A stretch of 64,000 nucleotides of DNA, taken from contig CM040128.1 of NCBI GenBank assembly GCA_022559845.1, positions 72,107,247 to 72,171,246 on the forward strand. Reading direction: 5' to 3'. Under the pieces are notes generated by a model. The model ran no database searches, was not told the origin of the DNA, and saw nothing but the letters and a program-made list of their open reading frames with translations. Source of the DNA: Amorphophallus konjac (taxonomy: Eukaryota; Streptophyta; Magnoliopsida; Alismatales; Araceae). Of this stretch, positions 1 to 10,244 are shown one piece after another. Every line of letters begins with the position of its first letter. The stretch's first letter is position 1. A program made the translations under genes and the position numbers.

Positions 1-480
1 GTACATTGGCTTCAATTCCTCAAGTCTATACATTGGGTTCGGCTCTGCAAGTCTGTACATTGGTCGAGCATTCAAGTTTGAACATTCACAAAGTCCATAC
101 ATCGACACTGTAGCTTGCATAGCTCAAGTCTGCACATTGGGCTTTCACGTGAAGTCTACACATTGGTCTCCACTTGAAGTCTATACATTGGCTAAGGGTC
201 TTCAAGTCCATACAGAGTCGTCTGATGCATACTGATTGAAGTCTATACAGCATACCTTGTTGTTCACAGCTTTCAAAGTCACATTATATTACGTCAACGC
301 AGTGCATTGGCATGTAGTGTAGCGTCAACGCATTGCATTGTGCATGCCCTGGCAAAGTCTATACATCGCTTGCATCGTTAAGTCTACACATTGACGCTTG
401 TATTATGAAGTCTACACATTGGGGCAAAGTGTATACATTGCTCTTTGTCTTGTAAAGTCCATACAGTAATGTTTGTTCGT
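1..480 (+). repeat. Degenerate AAGTCTATACATTG direct-repeat array in U3
   Basis: About a dozen degenerate copies of a 12-15 base word (AAGTCTATACATTG, with variants such as AAGTCTGTACATTGG and AAGTCCATACATCG) occur at irregular 20-60 base spacing. The same word fills the matching part of the E2 LTRs (about 12930-13790 and 26110-26960). The array lies upstream of the G-boxes and the TATA box, so an enhancer role is possible but not shown. Confidence 0.7.
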
Positions 481-600
481 TGGCTTTAAACTGACGTCTA
501 TATAATGTGTTGTATTCTTAAGAGACTGTACAGGGTTTGGACTTAACTGATAAATTTTTTCTTTGTCTTAACAGGGAATCTTCATGAAGCCTAATGAAGG

Positions 601-745
601 CACGTGATCCAAGGAAGGGCGAGGTGCCCAGATGAGGACACGTGTACTGACAGTCTGTTGGATGCTGCCACGTGGTCCGAATTCTTAGGGCGGGAAATGT
701 GGAAACCACAGGCGCCCTGGCTGCTGCTGCTGCTGCTATATATAT
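601..745 (+). promoter_or_regulatory. LTR core promoter: three CACGTG boxes and TATA box
   Basis: CACGTG occurs at 601-606, 639-644 and 669-674, followed by a TATATATAT box at 737-745. All three boxes and a TATA box recur with similar spacing in both LTRs of E2. CACGTG is the plant G-box, bound by bZIP and bHLH factors. Transcription would start about 30 bases after the TATA box, just before the purine-rich stretch. Confidence 0.7.
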
Positions 746-1479
746 GAGCCTTCTTCCACAGAAGAAGAAGGATCGAAGTGAAGAAAGAAAAAGCAGAAGT
801 GCAGAGAGTTCGATCCAGCAGAAGAGAAGAAGTAGAGTGAAGAGAGCAGAAGAAGAAAGAAAAGAGAAGAGTTGCAGAGAAGAGAAGAAAAGAGAAGAGA
901 CAGAGAGAGCCTGCGAAAGAAGAAGAAAAAGAGTGAAGAAGCAGAAGAGAAAGAGAGAGAGAGAGAAGGAGTTCGTAGAGAAGAAATGGGAAAAGCTTGA
1001 AGATCTGTCCTCTGGTGTTTGGATCAAATCCAAGCCAGACTTGCTCCCTTGAGAGCTACATTACTTGTATTTCGTTTCCAGCTTTTGGCGTTGTGATTTT
1101 TCATCCTTTCTTATTTTCCTTTTTTATCTTTCCATCTTTGTACTTCCGATCCTCTAGAATGAGGTCGGGTTCCTCCTGGTGGGTCAGGAGAAGGGAGATC
1201 TGATCTCCGGTTGCAAGTAGCTGGGTGTTACTTGTGGGTTCCCTCCGGTTTGGAGGAAGGGAGACTTGTCTCCGGTTCTGGGCTTGTGGGTAGCAAGTCC
1301 AGGGGTCCCTCCGGTCTGGAGGAAGAGAGACTTCGGTCTCTGGTTTCCAAGTGACTGGGAGTCACTTGGGGTGTCCCTCCGGTTGGGAGGAAGAGGGGAG
1401 GTTGTTCCCCTGGTCAAGCTGTGTGGCAGCACCTTGTTCGCAGACTGAGTCTGCTTGGTTCTAGCATTTGCTAGTGAAG

Positions 1480-1535
1480 CCTCACTCCGGTTGGAAGTGA
1501 GGGGTGGATGTAGGTCTGGAGGACCGAACCACCTA
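1480..1535 (+). other. Covarying helix module near LTR 3' end (copy 1 of 8)
   Basis: Arm CCTCACT (1480-1486) pairs with AGTGAGG (1496-1502). GGTGG (1503-1507) pairs with CCACC (1529-1533), enclosing GGTC/GACC. The GGTGGAYGTAGG and GAACCACC words are conserved, while the two small stems change by compensation between families. Confidence 0.7.
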
Positions 1536-1737
1536 AAAAATCTATTGAGCAGTGGTTTGATTGCTTGATTTGCTTCCGCTAGATGCTTGGATAGGCTCGC
1601 TCCACCTGCTTGTTATTTTGCTTAATCGAATTAGCTTAATTCCAGATTTTGCCTAGCATCTGAGTTTTTATTTGGCCATTATTCATAGAAGGATACATTC
1701 ACCCCCCTCTGTATCCGGGCCTAGCACCCTAACAACA

Positions 1738-2107
1738 TCCACCTATTTCCAAGGTATTCATCTTACCTTTGGCTAGTTTAATACTTTGGTGGCGATCACA
1801 TCTTTCTAGTTTGGGCAATAGTCCTCTCTCTCTCCCCCCATATCTCTTCTTTAGTTGCTTTTACTTGCTTGTTCCACACCCACGGTGTGTGCTTTCTTTT
1901 ATTCCTTTTGCTCCACGCTCCGGTGTGTATTTTTCTTTTCCCTTGCTTAGTTCTAATAGAGATGGCATGCCCATGCTTAGATTTCATGCTGGTTACCTGG
2001 GTTCATGCTGCACATGTTCATAGGTTGAGTGATTGCATGTTACCTTGTCCATATCTTTATTGTTGACATCACATATTCATTTGAAAAGGAACCAATATAA
2101 ACCAACA
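1738..2107 (+). other. Probable remnant of copy A 5' LTR
   Basis: A 370 bp stretch between the end of the Sirevirus LTR and the primer-site-like sequence. It ends ACCAACA, compatible with the CA end of an LTR, and has no coding signal. No second copy of this LTR lies in the window, so the assignment rests on position only. The Sirevirus insertion probably cut the LTR, and the remainder would lie left of the window. Confidence 0.4.
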
Positions 2108-2115
2108 GAAATTTT

Positions 2116-2134
2116 TTGGCGATCACGGTGGGAC
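2116..2134 (+). promoter_or_regulatory. Putative primer binding site of copy A
   Basis: TTGGCGATCACGGTGGGAC resembles the TGGCGAC-type primer sites of Tat/Ogre elements and sits just inside the putative LTR end. The matching tRNA was not identified. Confidence 0.4.
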
Positions 2135-3184
2135 ATCTAGTGCCAATCGTGTTGGATCTCTGTTCTACCTGCTGTTCTTTATTTTACCCAGTTGCCCATG
2201 TTTTCCCCCAAATTTTCCCTTTATTTCTTGCTGTTTCTGGTTCTCTGGGTATTCTGGCGGTCGGGCGATCAGCCGTTAAAGGCTTAAGAGTGGTCTATCA
2301 TTAGACCATCTCATCTTTCTGGCGCTCTCATATTAGACCGCCACTCTAGTGATAGGTACGCATCCCGAGGTTGATTTATTTCCGTAGTTTATGCTGTGAT
2401 TTTTATATCTGGGTGCTATCTGGTCTCTTCCTTAGTTGTTTGGCATATTCATATCATTGTGTGCATATTGAATTGCTAGTTTTAGGCTAGAATTTGCATG
2501 CACTTCGGTGCGCATAGGGGCATTCATTATTCATACATTAGATTGCATTCTCCCACCTTGTTGTGTGAACCTCTCGTCTCTATATTCCTTGGGGCCGAAT
2601 AGGACATCACATCAGGGACCTCCATAAGTCCCCCCGAGCCATGGATTCTCACATGGACGCTGGGCCGGTTGTACCTTTCCCACACCGTGTCTAGGATTGC
2701 ATAAGTGAGGGAGTGATTACATTTAGAGTTAAGCAAGCCATATACCTCTTCCCTATTAAGAACCTATTGTTGAGGGCACATTTTAATCAAGCTACTAAGG
2801 TTCTAAAAGGGGAGAACAATTAAAAACTTTAAGCATCATCTAAACAACTTGGTTGACTTTGATTATTTTTATCTTCTTCTCACTTACATCTTTGTTAAAA
2901 CCATCTAGTTTAAGTCACTCATTGTGTGTTTGTTTTGTGTTGTTTGCATTATTTCCAAGGTGTTGAATTGCATGTGGAGTTGCTTTCGTTCACTAGAGTC
3001 ATCTCCTAGGGGCAATTCCCTTTCCAAGTTCTACTCCAATCCTCTCTTCAAGTCCACCATGGCCTCTTTTGATCTCTCCCATTCCCAAGAGAAATCTCTT
3101 CCTTAAGGGCTTCTAGAGGACTCTTCTAGGGTTATCTCCTTCCGTTCTGGAGAGGGGTCCGTCCCTCTTCCGTCCTCCATCCCT
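2135..3184 (+). other. Untranslated leader of copy A
   Basis: About 1 kb without a convincing coding frame, between the primer site and the gag ATG. Long leaders are usual for Tat/Ogre elements. Nothing else recognised. Confidence 0.5.
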
Positions 3185-4327
3185 ATGGAGGGCGCCCAAT
3201 CCACTCAATCCCTTCCTCCTCCTTCTGCCAATTCTATTCTCCAAATGATGGCCCAGTTGGATCCGGCGGAACTTCAGGCTGTTTATCAGGCCATGCAGGG
3301 GCCCAGCACCCCACCTCCCACGATTACGCAAGGCCTATCTAATACTTCCATTGTTCAGCCTAGAATTGATGGGCCCACTGTGCAGCCAATTCCAATTGAT
3401 CTCACTCCGGTCCGGCCTAGGGCCACTCAGTTCGCTAGTTTGGAAGCGGGCCAGTCTTCTGGTTCAGCCCAGCAAATTCTTGATAAAGAGAAGACCATTC
3501 TCCCTCCTTCAATCCAAGCAGAGTCTTATCAGGCCATTCCTTCGGTGCCGCAAGTGCTGGTCGGCCCATCCGATTTCATGCGCCCTCAGCAAGGGGTGGC
3601 CCAAGTCCATGCCAATGTGGGTCACTCTTCGGCCCAATATCCTTCTTATGGGCCACCTCCTCTTCCATCTGTCTATCCTTCTGCTCCTCAGATTCAATCT
3701 CCTTCCTTCACCATCCCTACTCCATCTAGGGAGCATGAGTTGTTAGATAAATGGGCCACCATGCAACAACAACTTGACTTCCTCCAGAAGCGGGTTAGCC
3801 CAACATCCTTGGCAGATGTTCCAACTCCAAGCTATCAAAATATTCGATTCCCCCCACAATCCGAGCTCCCCAATTATCACAAATATGACGGGAACGGCAA
3901 TCCCTTCATCCATGTGAGGGACTTTTTATATGAATTGGCTCAGTTTCAGTATGATGATTGCCTTATGGTATATTTATTCCGCCGATCATTAGATGGGGTT
4001 GCACTTGAATGGTTCAACTCCCTGCCACTAGAAGATGTCGAGAGTTTCAAGATAGTGAAGGACAAGTTTATTCAGAGGTTTCAAGACAGGGTCAGCCAAG
4101 AATACTCTTTCACAGACTTGGTGGCCGAGAACATGAAACCAGACGAAGAGTTTGCTACTTATGCCGATAGATGGAGGCAAATGGCCGCTAGGGTGCCGGG
4201 CCATATTCCGAAGGAAGAGAAGGTCAAACTGTTGATTTCCAATGCTACTCTGACCTTCCGCAACATTATGGCGATGAATGACATAGCAAATATGCACCAA
4301 CTGTATAGCCGGGCGCGGTTCATTTAG
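3185..4327 (+). pseudogene. gag: Ty3/gypsy Gag, capsid part (copy A)
   Basis: A 380-codon frame starts at an ATG at 3185. Residues 1-200 are rich in Pro, Gln and Ser; residues about 220-375 match the retrotransposon gag capsid family, with the pattern of a Pro-x-Tyr-x-Gly start, a conserved Trp-Phe-Asn and a Phe-x-x-Arg-Phe helix. Gag forms the cytoplasmic particle in which reverse transcription takes place. The frame stops at TAG 4325, and homologous Gag sequence continues downstream in other frames, so this is a broken copy. The next recognisable part is a Pro/Gln-rich linker and a degenerate zinc knuckle near 4800-4870. Confidence 0.8.
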
Positions 4328-5815
4328 ACACAATTCAAGGATTCCCCCATACATTCACTCTTTGAGGCCCAAAAGCCCAAATACCATAAGAAACCTCAAG
4401 GGCCTGTCACCGAGGGGGTCCAAACCAATGAGCAGGTGTAAGCCGTTACCTTCCCCTTTCAGTCCGCACCATTTCGCTTTCCACAGAACCCCTGCAATCC
4501 CCAATTCCCCACGCCACAAAACACTCAACCTACCTTCTCCATTCCATAAAACCCTCCACCTACCTTCGCCGCTCCACAAAACGCATTCCCCACTATGCAA
4601 CAACCTCCACAACCTCCGCAATACCACAATGTCCCTCCACCCAACGGCTACATCAACAACAACAACAAGTGCCCGGGGCCGAAGAGAGCCCAGTACCCTC
4701 CTTTGCCCGAGTCCCTCACGGACATATTCTCGGCTCTCATGTCGGTTAGTGCAATTCAGCTTCCTCCGAACGGCCCATTTGGAACCCGGCCGTTGATCAG
4801 ACCAAGTACTGTATGTTCCACAGGCAGCCGGGGCATACCATTGAAGGATGCTTTCAGTTTAGAGATTTGGTCTATGACCTACATGAAGGACACAGGATTG
4901 ATTGGGCCGAGATGCACAAGGCCATTGTAGATATCAAAGAGAAAAGAAGACAGGCTCCGAGACTGCAAGTGTAGCAGCAACAAGCACCGCAGCAGTAGCA
5001 GCAGTAGCCATCTTTGCAACAACCACAGCCAGTGCAAGACTTGGGGATCCATCAGAACCCCATTCCAAATCATCCTCCCGCTCCGCAGCCTCAGCCGCCG
5101 GCACTGGCTCAGGTTAACCTTGCTTAACCCCCGACTCCCGATGCTGGGTGGTCTATGTTGACGATGGTTCAGTACAACAAGTTTCGGCCCTCCACTACAA
5201 CCACCGCGCCTCCTCCACTCCCACCATCCTTACGCCCACATATCAAAACTCTCCTCCACCTGCTAGATCACTCGTCCTTCCATCCGCTACCCCTTTTACC
5301 TCCACTCCATCACCAACCTCTCGCCCATTGCTCGTCACCCCCGCTGCCATTACTAAGACTAGCCTCCGCCCGTGCCTCCACTTACCTTTACACCTCCACC
5401 TCCGCCTGCGCCCACCATCACCGTACCCACAACTAACCCTCCGCCCATTATTCTTTCACCACAACCCGTTATCTCCCCCACACCCCTTTCCACTCCACTC
5501 ATCCATCCCATCGGGCACATTATACCGTCATCAGGTGCTGTGCCGGCACAGAATCTCACCCTACGGAGCAGGCGTTTATTTCATCACAATTATGCTTCTA
5601 CTTCCAATCCCCAGCCTTCTCAACCGGTTGTCGATCAAGAAGAGACTGAGCCATTACCGGGTACCCAATATGATTTGTTGCATCACTTAGATCGGGTGCC
5701 CGCCAAAATATCTGTGCTGGAGCTTATAAAGAGATCTCCACTTCACCAAGATGCACTAAGAAATTTTCTTCAGAAGGTGATGGTTAGTGAAGATGTGGCA
5801 GCCGACAGTTAACCC
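4328..5815 (+). pseudogene. Gag C-terminus and Pro-rich linker (copy A, frameshifted)
   Basis: Low-complexity Pro/Gln/Thr/Ser sequence with several stops. Near 4805-4860 lies the remnant of a Cys-x-x-His-type knuckle with Gly-His and Asp-Cys, as found after the capsid in Tat-lineage Gag. Copy A has lost one G near 4770 relative to copy B, which shifts the frame across the knuckle. The segment from about 4690 to 6310 is the part that recurs in copy B at 9837 onward at about 95% identity by eye. Confidence 0.65.
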
Positions 5816-5821
5816 ATAGCA

Positions 5822-6280
5822 TTGGCTACTATTTCCAAGGGGCCAACAATCACATTCTCTGAGAACGAGCTAGCACCTCCAGAAGCTCGACAGATGCTGC
5901 TTTACATTAATATCATCTTGAACAAAGTCAGCATTGATGCGGCATTATTAGACACAGGGGCATCTATCAATGTTTGCCCGCTCAGCACTCTCAAGGCTTG
6001 CAAGTTATCGGAAGAACTTCTACGGCCTACTCCGACTACTATAGCAGCTTATGACAATTCACGAAGAGCATGTCACGGGGTTGTCACCATTCAGGCTAAG
6101 CTTGGGCCTCTTACTATGCCCATTGAATTTTATGTGCTAGACATCAACCCTATGTTCAAGGCTATCTTGGGTCGTCCGTGGATTGATACTCTTAGCACCG
6201 TGCCATCCACTGCTCATCAGTGCCTCAAATTCCCCTTTCAAGGAATGGTGGTTAAGGTGAAAAGCTTGTCCGAGGTCTAG
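5822..6280 (+). pseudogene. Retroviral-type aspartic protease (copy A)
   Basis: A 152-codon frame carries the active-site motif Asp-Thr-Gly-Ala at residues 44-47 and the flap-end motif ILGRPW at 115-120, both in place. Retropepsins cleave the Gag-Pol polyprotein. There is no ATG start; the domain would be made as part of a polyprotein. It is flanked upstream by the Pro-rich Gag tail and downstream by the G-patch, an order typical of Ogre-like elements. The domain itself looks intact, but its polyprotein context is broken. Confidence 0.85.
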
Positions 6281-6299
6281 TCAGTAAAGGCTATATCAG

Positions 6300-7478
6300 A
6301 GAAGATCTTGCCAACTCTGTGTCCCAGCACTCAGCCAGTTATTTCTGTGTTGGATCTGGACTTTCCATGGGCTTATGCACCACGCAAGCCCGTCACTACA
6401 CCTGTCAACATAAAAGTGAAGCCCCAGATCCAAAATTCCAAAGGCTGAGATATTATAATGAAATTAGGCTATCAACCGGGGAGAGGCCTCGGTGTACAAT
6501 TACAAGGGCGGACCAAACCGGTGCCCAAAGGAAGGAAAATGAGCAGAAGGGGCCTCGATTACCGATAGTCCTCATTATCAATTTTGGGTGACTCAGGGCC
6601 ACTTACTTGGGAGTACCGCCAGCATTTTATAAAAGGACCTCTCCAGCCGGGAACACTGAATCCGCAGTCAGCACAGTCTGAAAAGAGAACTACAGCTTGC
6701 ACAGTTGCCAGTCCGCCACTACTGTCGAAGGGGCCAGCTGATGATATGATTGATTACAGCCAGGCCTTCGAAAGACTATTTTATGAAGATTATTGCCAAA
6801 GGAATCAGGAAGTACGACTTGTGCAGAGGAAGAAATCAGCTAACCGTCCGCGGGAGAAGGGGAGCTCACCCATTGTCTTTACTTGGTATCCCTCCCATCT
6901 TATGTCCCTCTTCCAAAAGTTGGAATCTATACCCCGTTCACCTCCGATAATGATTGATCCGTACTTCACGGAACTGCCAACCGAGGTGTTAATTATACCC
7001 TGTGTGTGCGGGCGATGCCCACCCATTGATCTCTCCACTATGTGGACCTCCTCCTCTAATCTTTCAGAAATGTGGCTCTCCTCTTCTGATCCTTTCTTCG
7101 ATGTCTTGTTCCCATCTCTCTTCCCTCTGCAACTTCCTCCTCCGTCTTCTCCTTCTTGCTACATGATCTCCACTGATCTCCAAAAAAAACGTCGAATTTG
7201 AAACGGAGATTTTAGTGGAAGATTACGCTATCTTGTCTCCGTCCTCCTCCTAGGGGCACGAATCCCCTACTGCCTCCTTCCCATTATGTTTCCTTTCTCC
7301 TAGGTTAGACGTAGGGCCCGTCGAGTCTAGGAAAGTAGAGTCTGTTAGGTCTAGAGAAGTAGGGTCTTGTTCTAGGTCGTCCAACCCTTCCTCATTTGAG
7401 CCGCGCTCGCTTGCGCGTTATTCCAAATCCATTCCTGATAGGTTCTTGTAGGATCTTGCTCAGCGATGTTGCACCCTT
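6300..7478 (+). pseudogene. G-patch and acidic linker between protease and RT (copy A)
   Basis: At about 6440-6560 lies a frameshifted copy of a G-patch-like segment, whose intact version is in copy B at 51500-51570. It is followed by a long Ser/Pro-rich linker with conserved short Cys-containing words, interrupted by TGA at 7201 and further stops. A G-patch is an RNA-binding glycine motif reported in Ogre elements after the protease. The function of the linker is unknown. Confidence 0.6.
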
Positions 7479-8591
7479 ATGAAGTGTCCGGAGTTCATAG
7501 CTACGGCGATCGTGATAGAAGAAGAAGATGAGGAACAAGAAGGGGTATGGAGCGATGATGGATTAGGTGTATATGAAGTCCTGGATGAAAAAGTCCCGGT
7601 CGATGATGAGGACATCAATGTAGATGACGCCGCCGATCTGTATGCGCATGGATTAAAGAGATTCGATGAGTCATCGTCGATTGTGGATGAACCTACAAAG
7701 GAAAAAAATCTTGGAACCGAAGAAGACCCAAGGCCCATTATCATTGCCGCTAATCTTCCGTCACAAGTAGAAGAAGAATTAATCAAGGTTTTAAGGGAGT
7801 ATAGCGATTCTTTTGCCTGGTCTTATGAGGACATGCCGGGTCTTGACCCCTCTTTAGTGGAACACCGACTCGTACTTAAACCAGGGGCAACACCTGTAAA
7901 ACAAATGTCAAGAAGATTTCACCCCCACATGGCCTTGAGGATTAAAGAAGAGGTCGACAAATTATACAAAGCCAAGTTTATCAGGGTCGTCTTATATCCC
8001 CAGTGGGTGGCGAACATAGTCCCTGTTATCAAGAAAGATGGAAAGGTGCGTATTTGCATTGATTTCAGGGATCTTAACAAAGCATGTCCCAAAGATGATT
8101 TCCCGCTGCCTCACATAGATGTCTTGGTAGACAACACCGCCAGGTACGAAGCTTTATCATTCATGGATGGTTATTCAGGATATAACCAGATCTGTCTCAC
8201 TCCTAAGGATCAAGAAAAAACCTCCTTCACCACGCCCTGGGGCACACACTGCTATGTGGTTATGCCGTTTGGTTTGAAGAATGCTGGCACCACTTATCAA
8301 AGAGCGATGATGGCTATATTGCACGACATGATGCATGTTTATATTGAAGCTTACGTGGATGTCATCTTGGTGAAGTCAAGAACAAAGGAAGAACACCCCT
8401 CTATTCTGTGTAAGGTGCTACAGAGAGCTAGGGAGTACAAGCTTAAGATGAATCCGAAGAAGTGTGTTTTTGGAGTCTCCTCAGGAAAGTTGTTAGGTTT
8501 CATAGTTAGCAAACGGGGGATTCAGATTGATTCTAATAAGGCAAAGGCCGTCATGGACATGCCTCTGCCTAAGAATATCACGAAACTTTAA
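7479..8591 (+). pseudogene. Ty3/gypsy reverse transcriptase (copy A), catalytic Asp lost
   Basis: A 370-codon frame. Residues 1-130 are the acidic linker; residues about 140-365 are RT, with the conserved Arg-Phe-His-Pro entry, the IDFRDLN motif, the SFMDGYSGYNQ palm motif holding the first catalytic Asp, and MPFGLKNAG. The second catalytic box is YVDV at residues 292-295 (8352-8363) where active enzymes have YVDD, so a catalytic Asp is replaced by Val. RT copies element RNA into DNA in the particle. The frame ends at TAA 8589 just before the thumb. Confidence 0.85.
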
Positions 8592-8990
8592 GGTTTGATT
8601 GGTTGATTGTAATTCTTCAAAAGATTCATATCCCAACATTCTCAGAGGTGCCGCCCGTTCTATGAATTGCTAAAGGCGGGGGTCAAATTTGAATGGAATC
8701 AAGCTTGTGAAAAGGCCTACAAGGACTTAAAGGAATATTTGACCAATCCCCCGATTTTGCAACCTCCTGTCCCTGGGAAACCCCTAATCCTATACATTTT
8801 TGTCATTGAGGACTCCCTAGGGGCGGTTTTAGCACAAGTAGATGATGAGGGAAAAGAGCGGGCAGCATATTACCTCTCCAGGTTGTTTAACCCAGCCGAG
8901 GCAAAATACACCGCCATGGAGAAGACTTGTGCCGCCTTAGTGTAGGTAGCTCAGAAGCTGAAATATTATTTTCTAGCCCACCCAGTCAGG
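8592..8990 (+). pseudogene. RT thumb and first RNase H (copy A)
   Basis: Between two stops, the 92-codon segment 8667-8945 shows the gypsy RNase H start: a Trp-x-x-x-Cys-x-x-Ala-Tyr helix, a Leu-Ile-Leu-Tyr strand, the LGAVLAQ strand and a Tyr-Tyr-Leu-Ser-Arg motif. TAG at 8944 ends the frame. RNase H would degrade the RNA template during reverse transcription. Confidence 0.75.
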
Positions 8991-9836
8991 TTGATCTCTA
9001 GAATGGACCCGATCCATTATCTCTTAGAAAAGCCCATCCTTTCTAGTAGGTTAGCTCGCTGGCAGAGCCTCCTCTATCAGTTTGATATCACATTCGTTGT
9101 TCAGAAAGATATCAAAGGATATTCCATCGCTGAGCATCTTGCCCATCTTCCCATCCCATGCACCGACTCTATTCAGGATGATTTCCCTGATGAGCATCTC
9201 TCCGTCCTTACTCATCATCCCTTCTGGTCTCTGCACTTTGATGGTGCGCTCAATTCCAAAGGCCGAGAGATCGGTGCCGTCCTGCTCACTCCGGAAGGGG
9301 TGACGATTTCCTTTGCTTATCAGCTTCGATTTCCTACTACCAACAATATCGCCGAGTATGAGGCTCTCCTAGCCGGATTGAAGCATGCCTACCTCTTAGG
9401 CGCGCGCTACTTGAACATTAAAGGAGACTCTCAGCTCGTTCTGTGGCAGGTTCTATCCACTTACCGCACTCGTGACCCAAAACTCAAGCCATATCAAGAT
9501 TTGGTCACTCTCCTGGCTTAGTAATTCTGCAAACTGATCTATATCCATACCCCTCGATCTCAAAACATTCTTGCTGATGCGCTGGCGTCGCTCGCTTCCT
9601 CTTTATCTTTCCCTCTCAGTCGAAATACTGAGACTATAGTCGTTCAGAGATTGGACGCACCCTCTCTTCAGGATCCTTGGTATCACAACCTTAGGAAGTC
9701 TGTAGAGGCTCGAGCTGAGAAGGAAGATTTGAAGGAAGTACCTTTAACGGAATTGGAAGAGATCCTAAAAGAAGAAGAATTGCCATGGTATCATGAAATC
9801 GAGTTGTATTGCAAAGATGGATCATTCCCTGAAGGA
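8991..9836 (+). pseudogene. Second (archaeal-type) RNase H and start of integrase region (copy A)
   Basis: The 176-codon frame 8991-9521 first completes the RNase H/connection domain, then carries a second RNase H fold from about residue 80: HFDGA (first Asp), TNNIAEYEAL (Glu) and GDSQLV (Asp) are all present. This extra RNase H marks the Tat lineage. After TAG at 9519 the homology continues (9651-9836) into the Trp-Tyr-His region that precedes the integrase zinc finger, then breaks off. No integrase core is present in this copy. Confidence 0.8.
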
Positions 9837-10244
9837 GCAAATACCCTCCTTTGCCTGAGTCCCTCACGGACATATTCTCGGCTCTCATGTCGGTTAGTGC
9901 AATTCAGCTTCCTCCGGAACGGCCCGTTTGGAACCCGGCCGTTGATCAGACCAAGTATTGTATGTTCCACAGGTAGCCGAGGCATACCATTGAAAGATGT
10001 TTTCAGTTTAGAGATTTGGTCTATGACCTACATGAAGGACACATTATTGATTGGGCCGATATGCACAAGGCCATTGTAGAGATCAAAGAGAAAAGAGGAC
10101 AAGCTCTGAGGCTGCAAGTGCAGCTACAACAGGCACCGCCGCAGCAGCAGCAGCCATCTCTACAACAACCACAGCTAGTGCAAGACTTGGGGATCCATCA
10201 GGACCCCATGCCAAATCATCCTCCCGCTCTGCAGCCTCAGCCGC

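Larger units (their letters stand above)
1..1737 (+). mobile_element. Sirevirus-type copia LTR, left end cut by the window
   Basis: Downstream 1.7 kb of a long LTR in plus orientation. In order it shows an array of AAGTCTATACATTG-like repeats, three CACGTG boxes, a TATA box, a purine-rich stretch at about 755-975, a covarying helix module at 1480-1535 and an end reading CTAACAACA after an ATTCACCCCCC tract. The same order occurs in the LTRs at 12893 and 26073, so this is a relative of E2. No tRNA-iMet primer site follows, so it is a solo LTR or the 3' LTR of an element lying to the left. About 400 bp should be missing upstream by comparison with the 2.0 kb relatives. The exact end may be 1734 or 1737. 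Confidence 0.85.
1738..9836 (+). mobile_element. Tat/Ogre-like Ty3/gypsy retrotransposon, copy A (decayed, integrase lost)
   Basis: The order is LTR remnant, primer site, leader, gag, protease, G-patch, long linker, RT, RNase H, a second archaeal-type RNase H, and the first residues before integrase. PR before RT and no integrase between them, together with the second RNase H and a G-patch after the protease, are features of the Tat/Ogre lineage of Ty3/gypsy. Every reading frame is interrupted. The element stops at about 9836, where it is fused to a gag segment of a second copy, so the integrase and 3' LTR are absent from this copy. Confidence 0.8.

Noticed and set aside
1..480. Possible CRISPR-like array
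   Set aside because: Repeats are degenerate and irregularly spaced, and lie in a plant LTR.
672..1052. Lys/Arg/Glu-rich open frame of 126 codons
   Set aside because: It is the purine-rich leader of the LTR read as codons; a similar stretch in the E2 LTRs is not conserved in frame.
5148..5690. 180-codon Pro/His/Leu-rich frame, repeated at 10294-10836
   Set aside because: It is the Pro-rich Gag linker read in the wrong frame.
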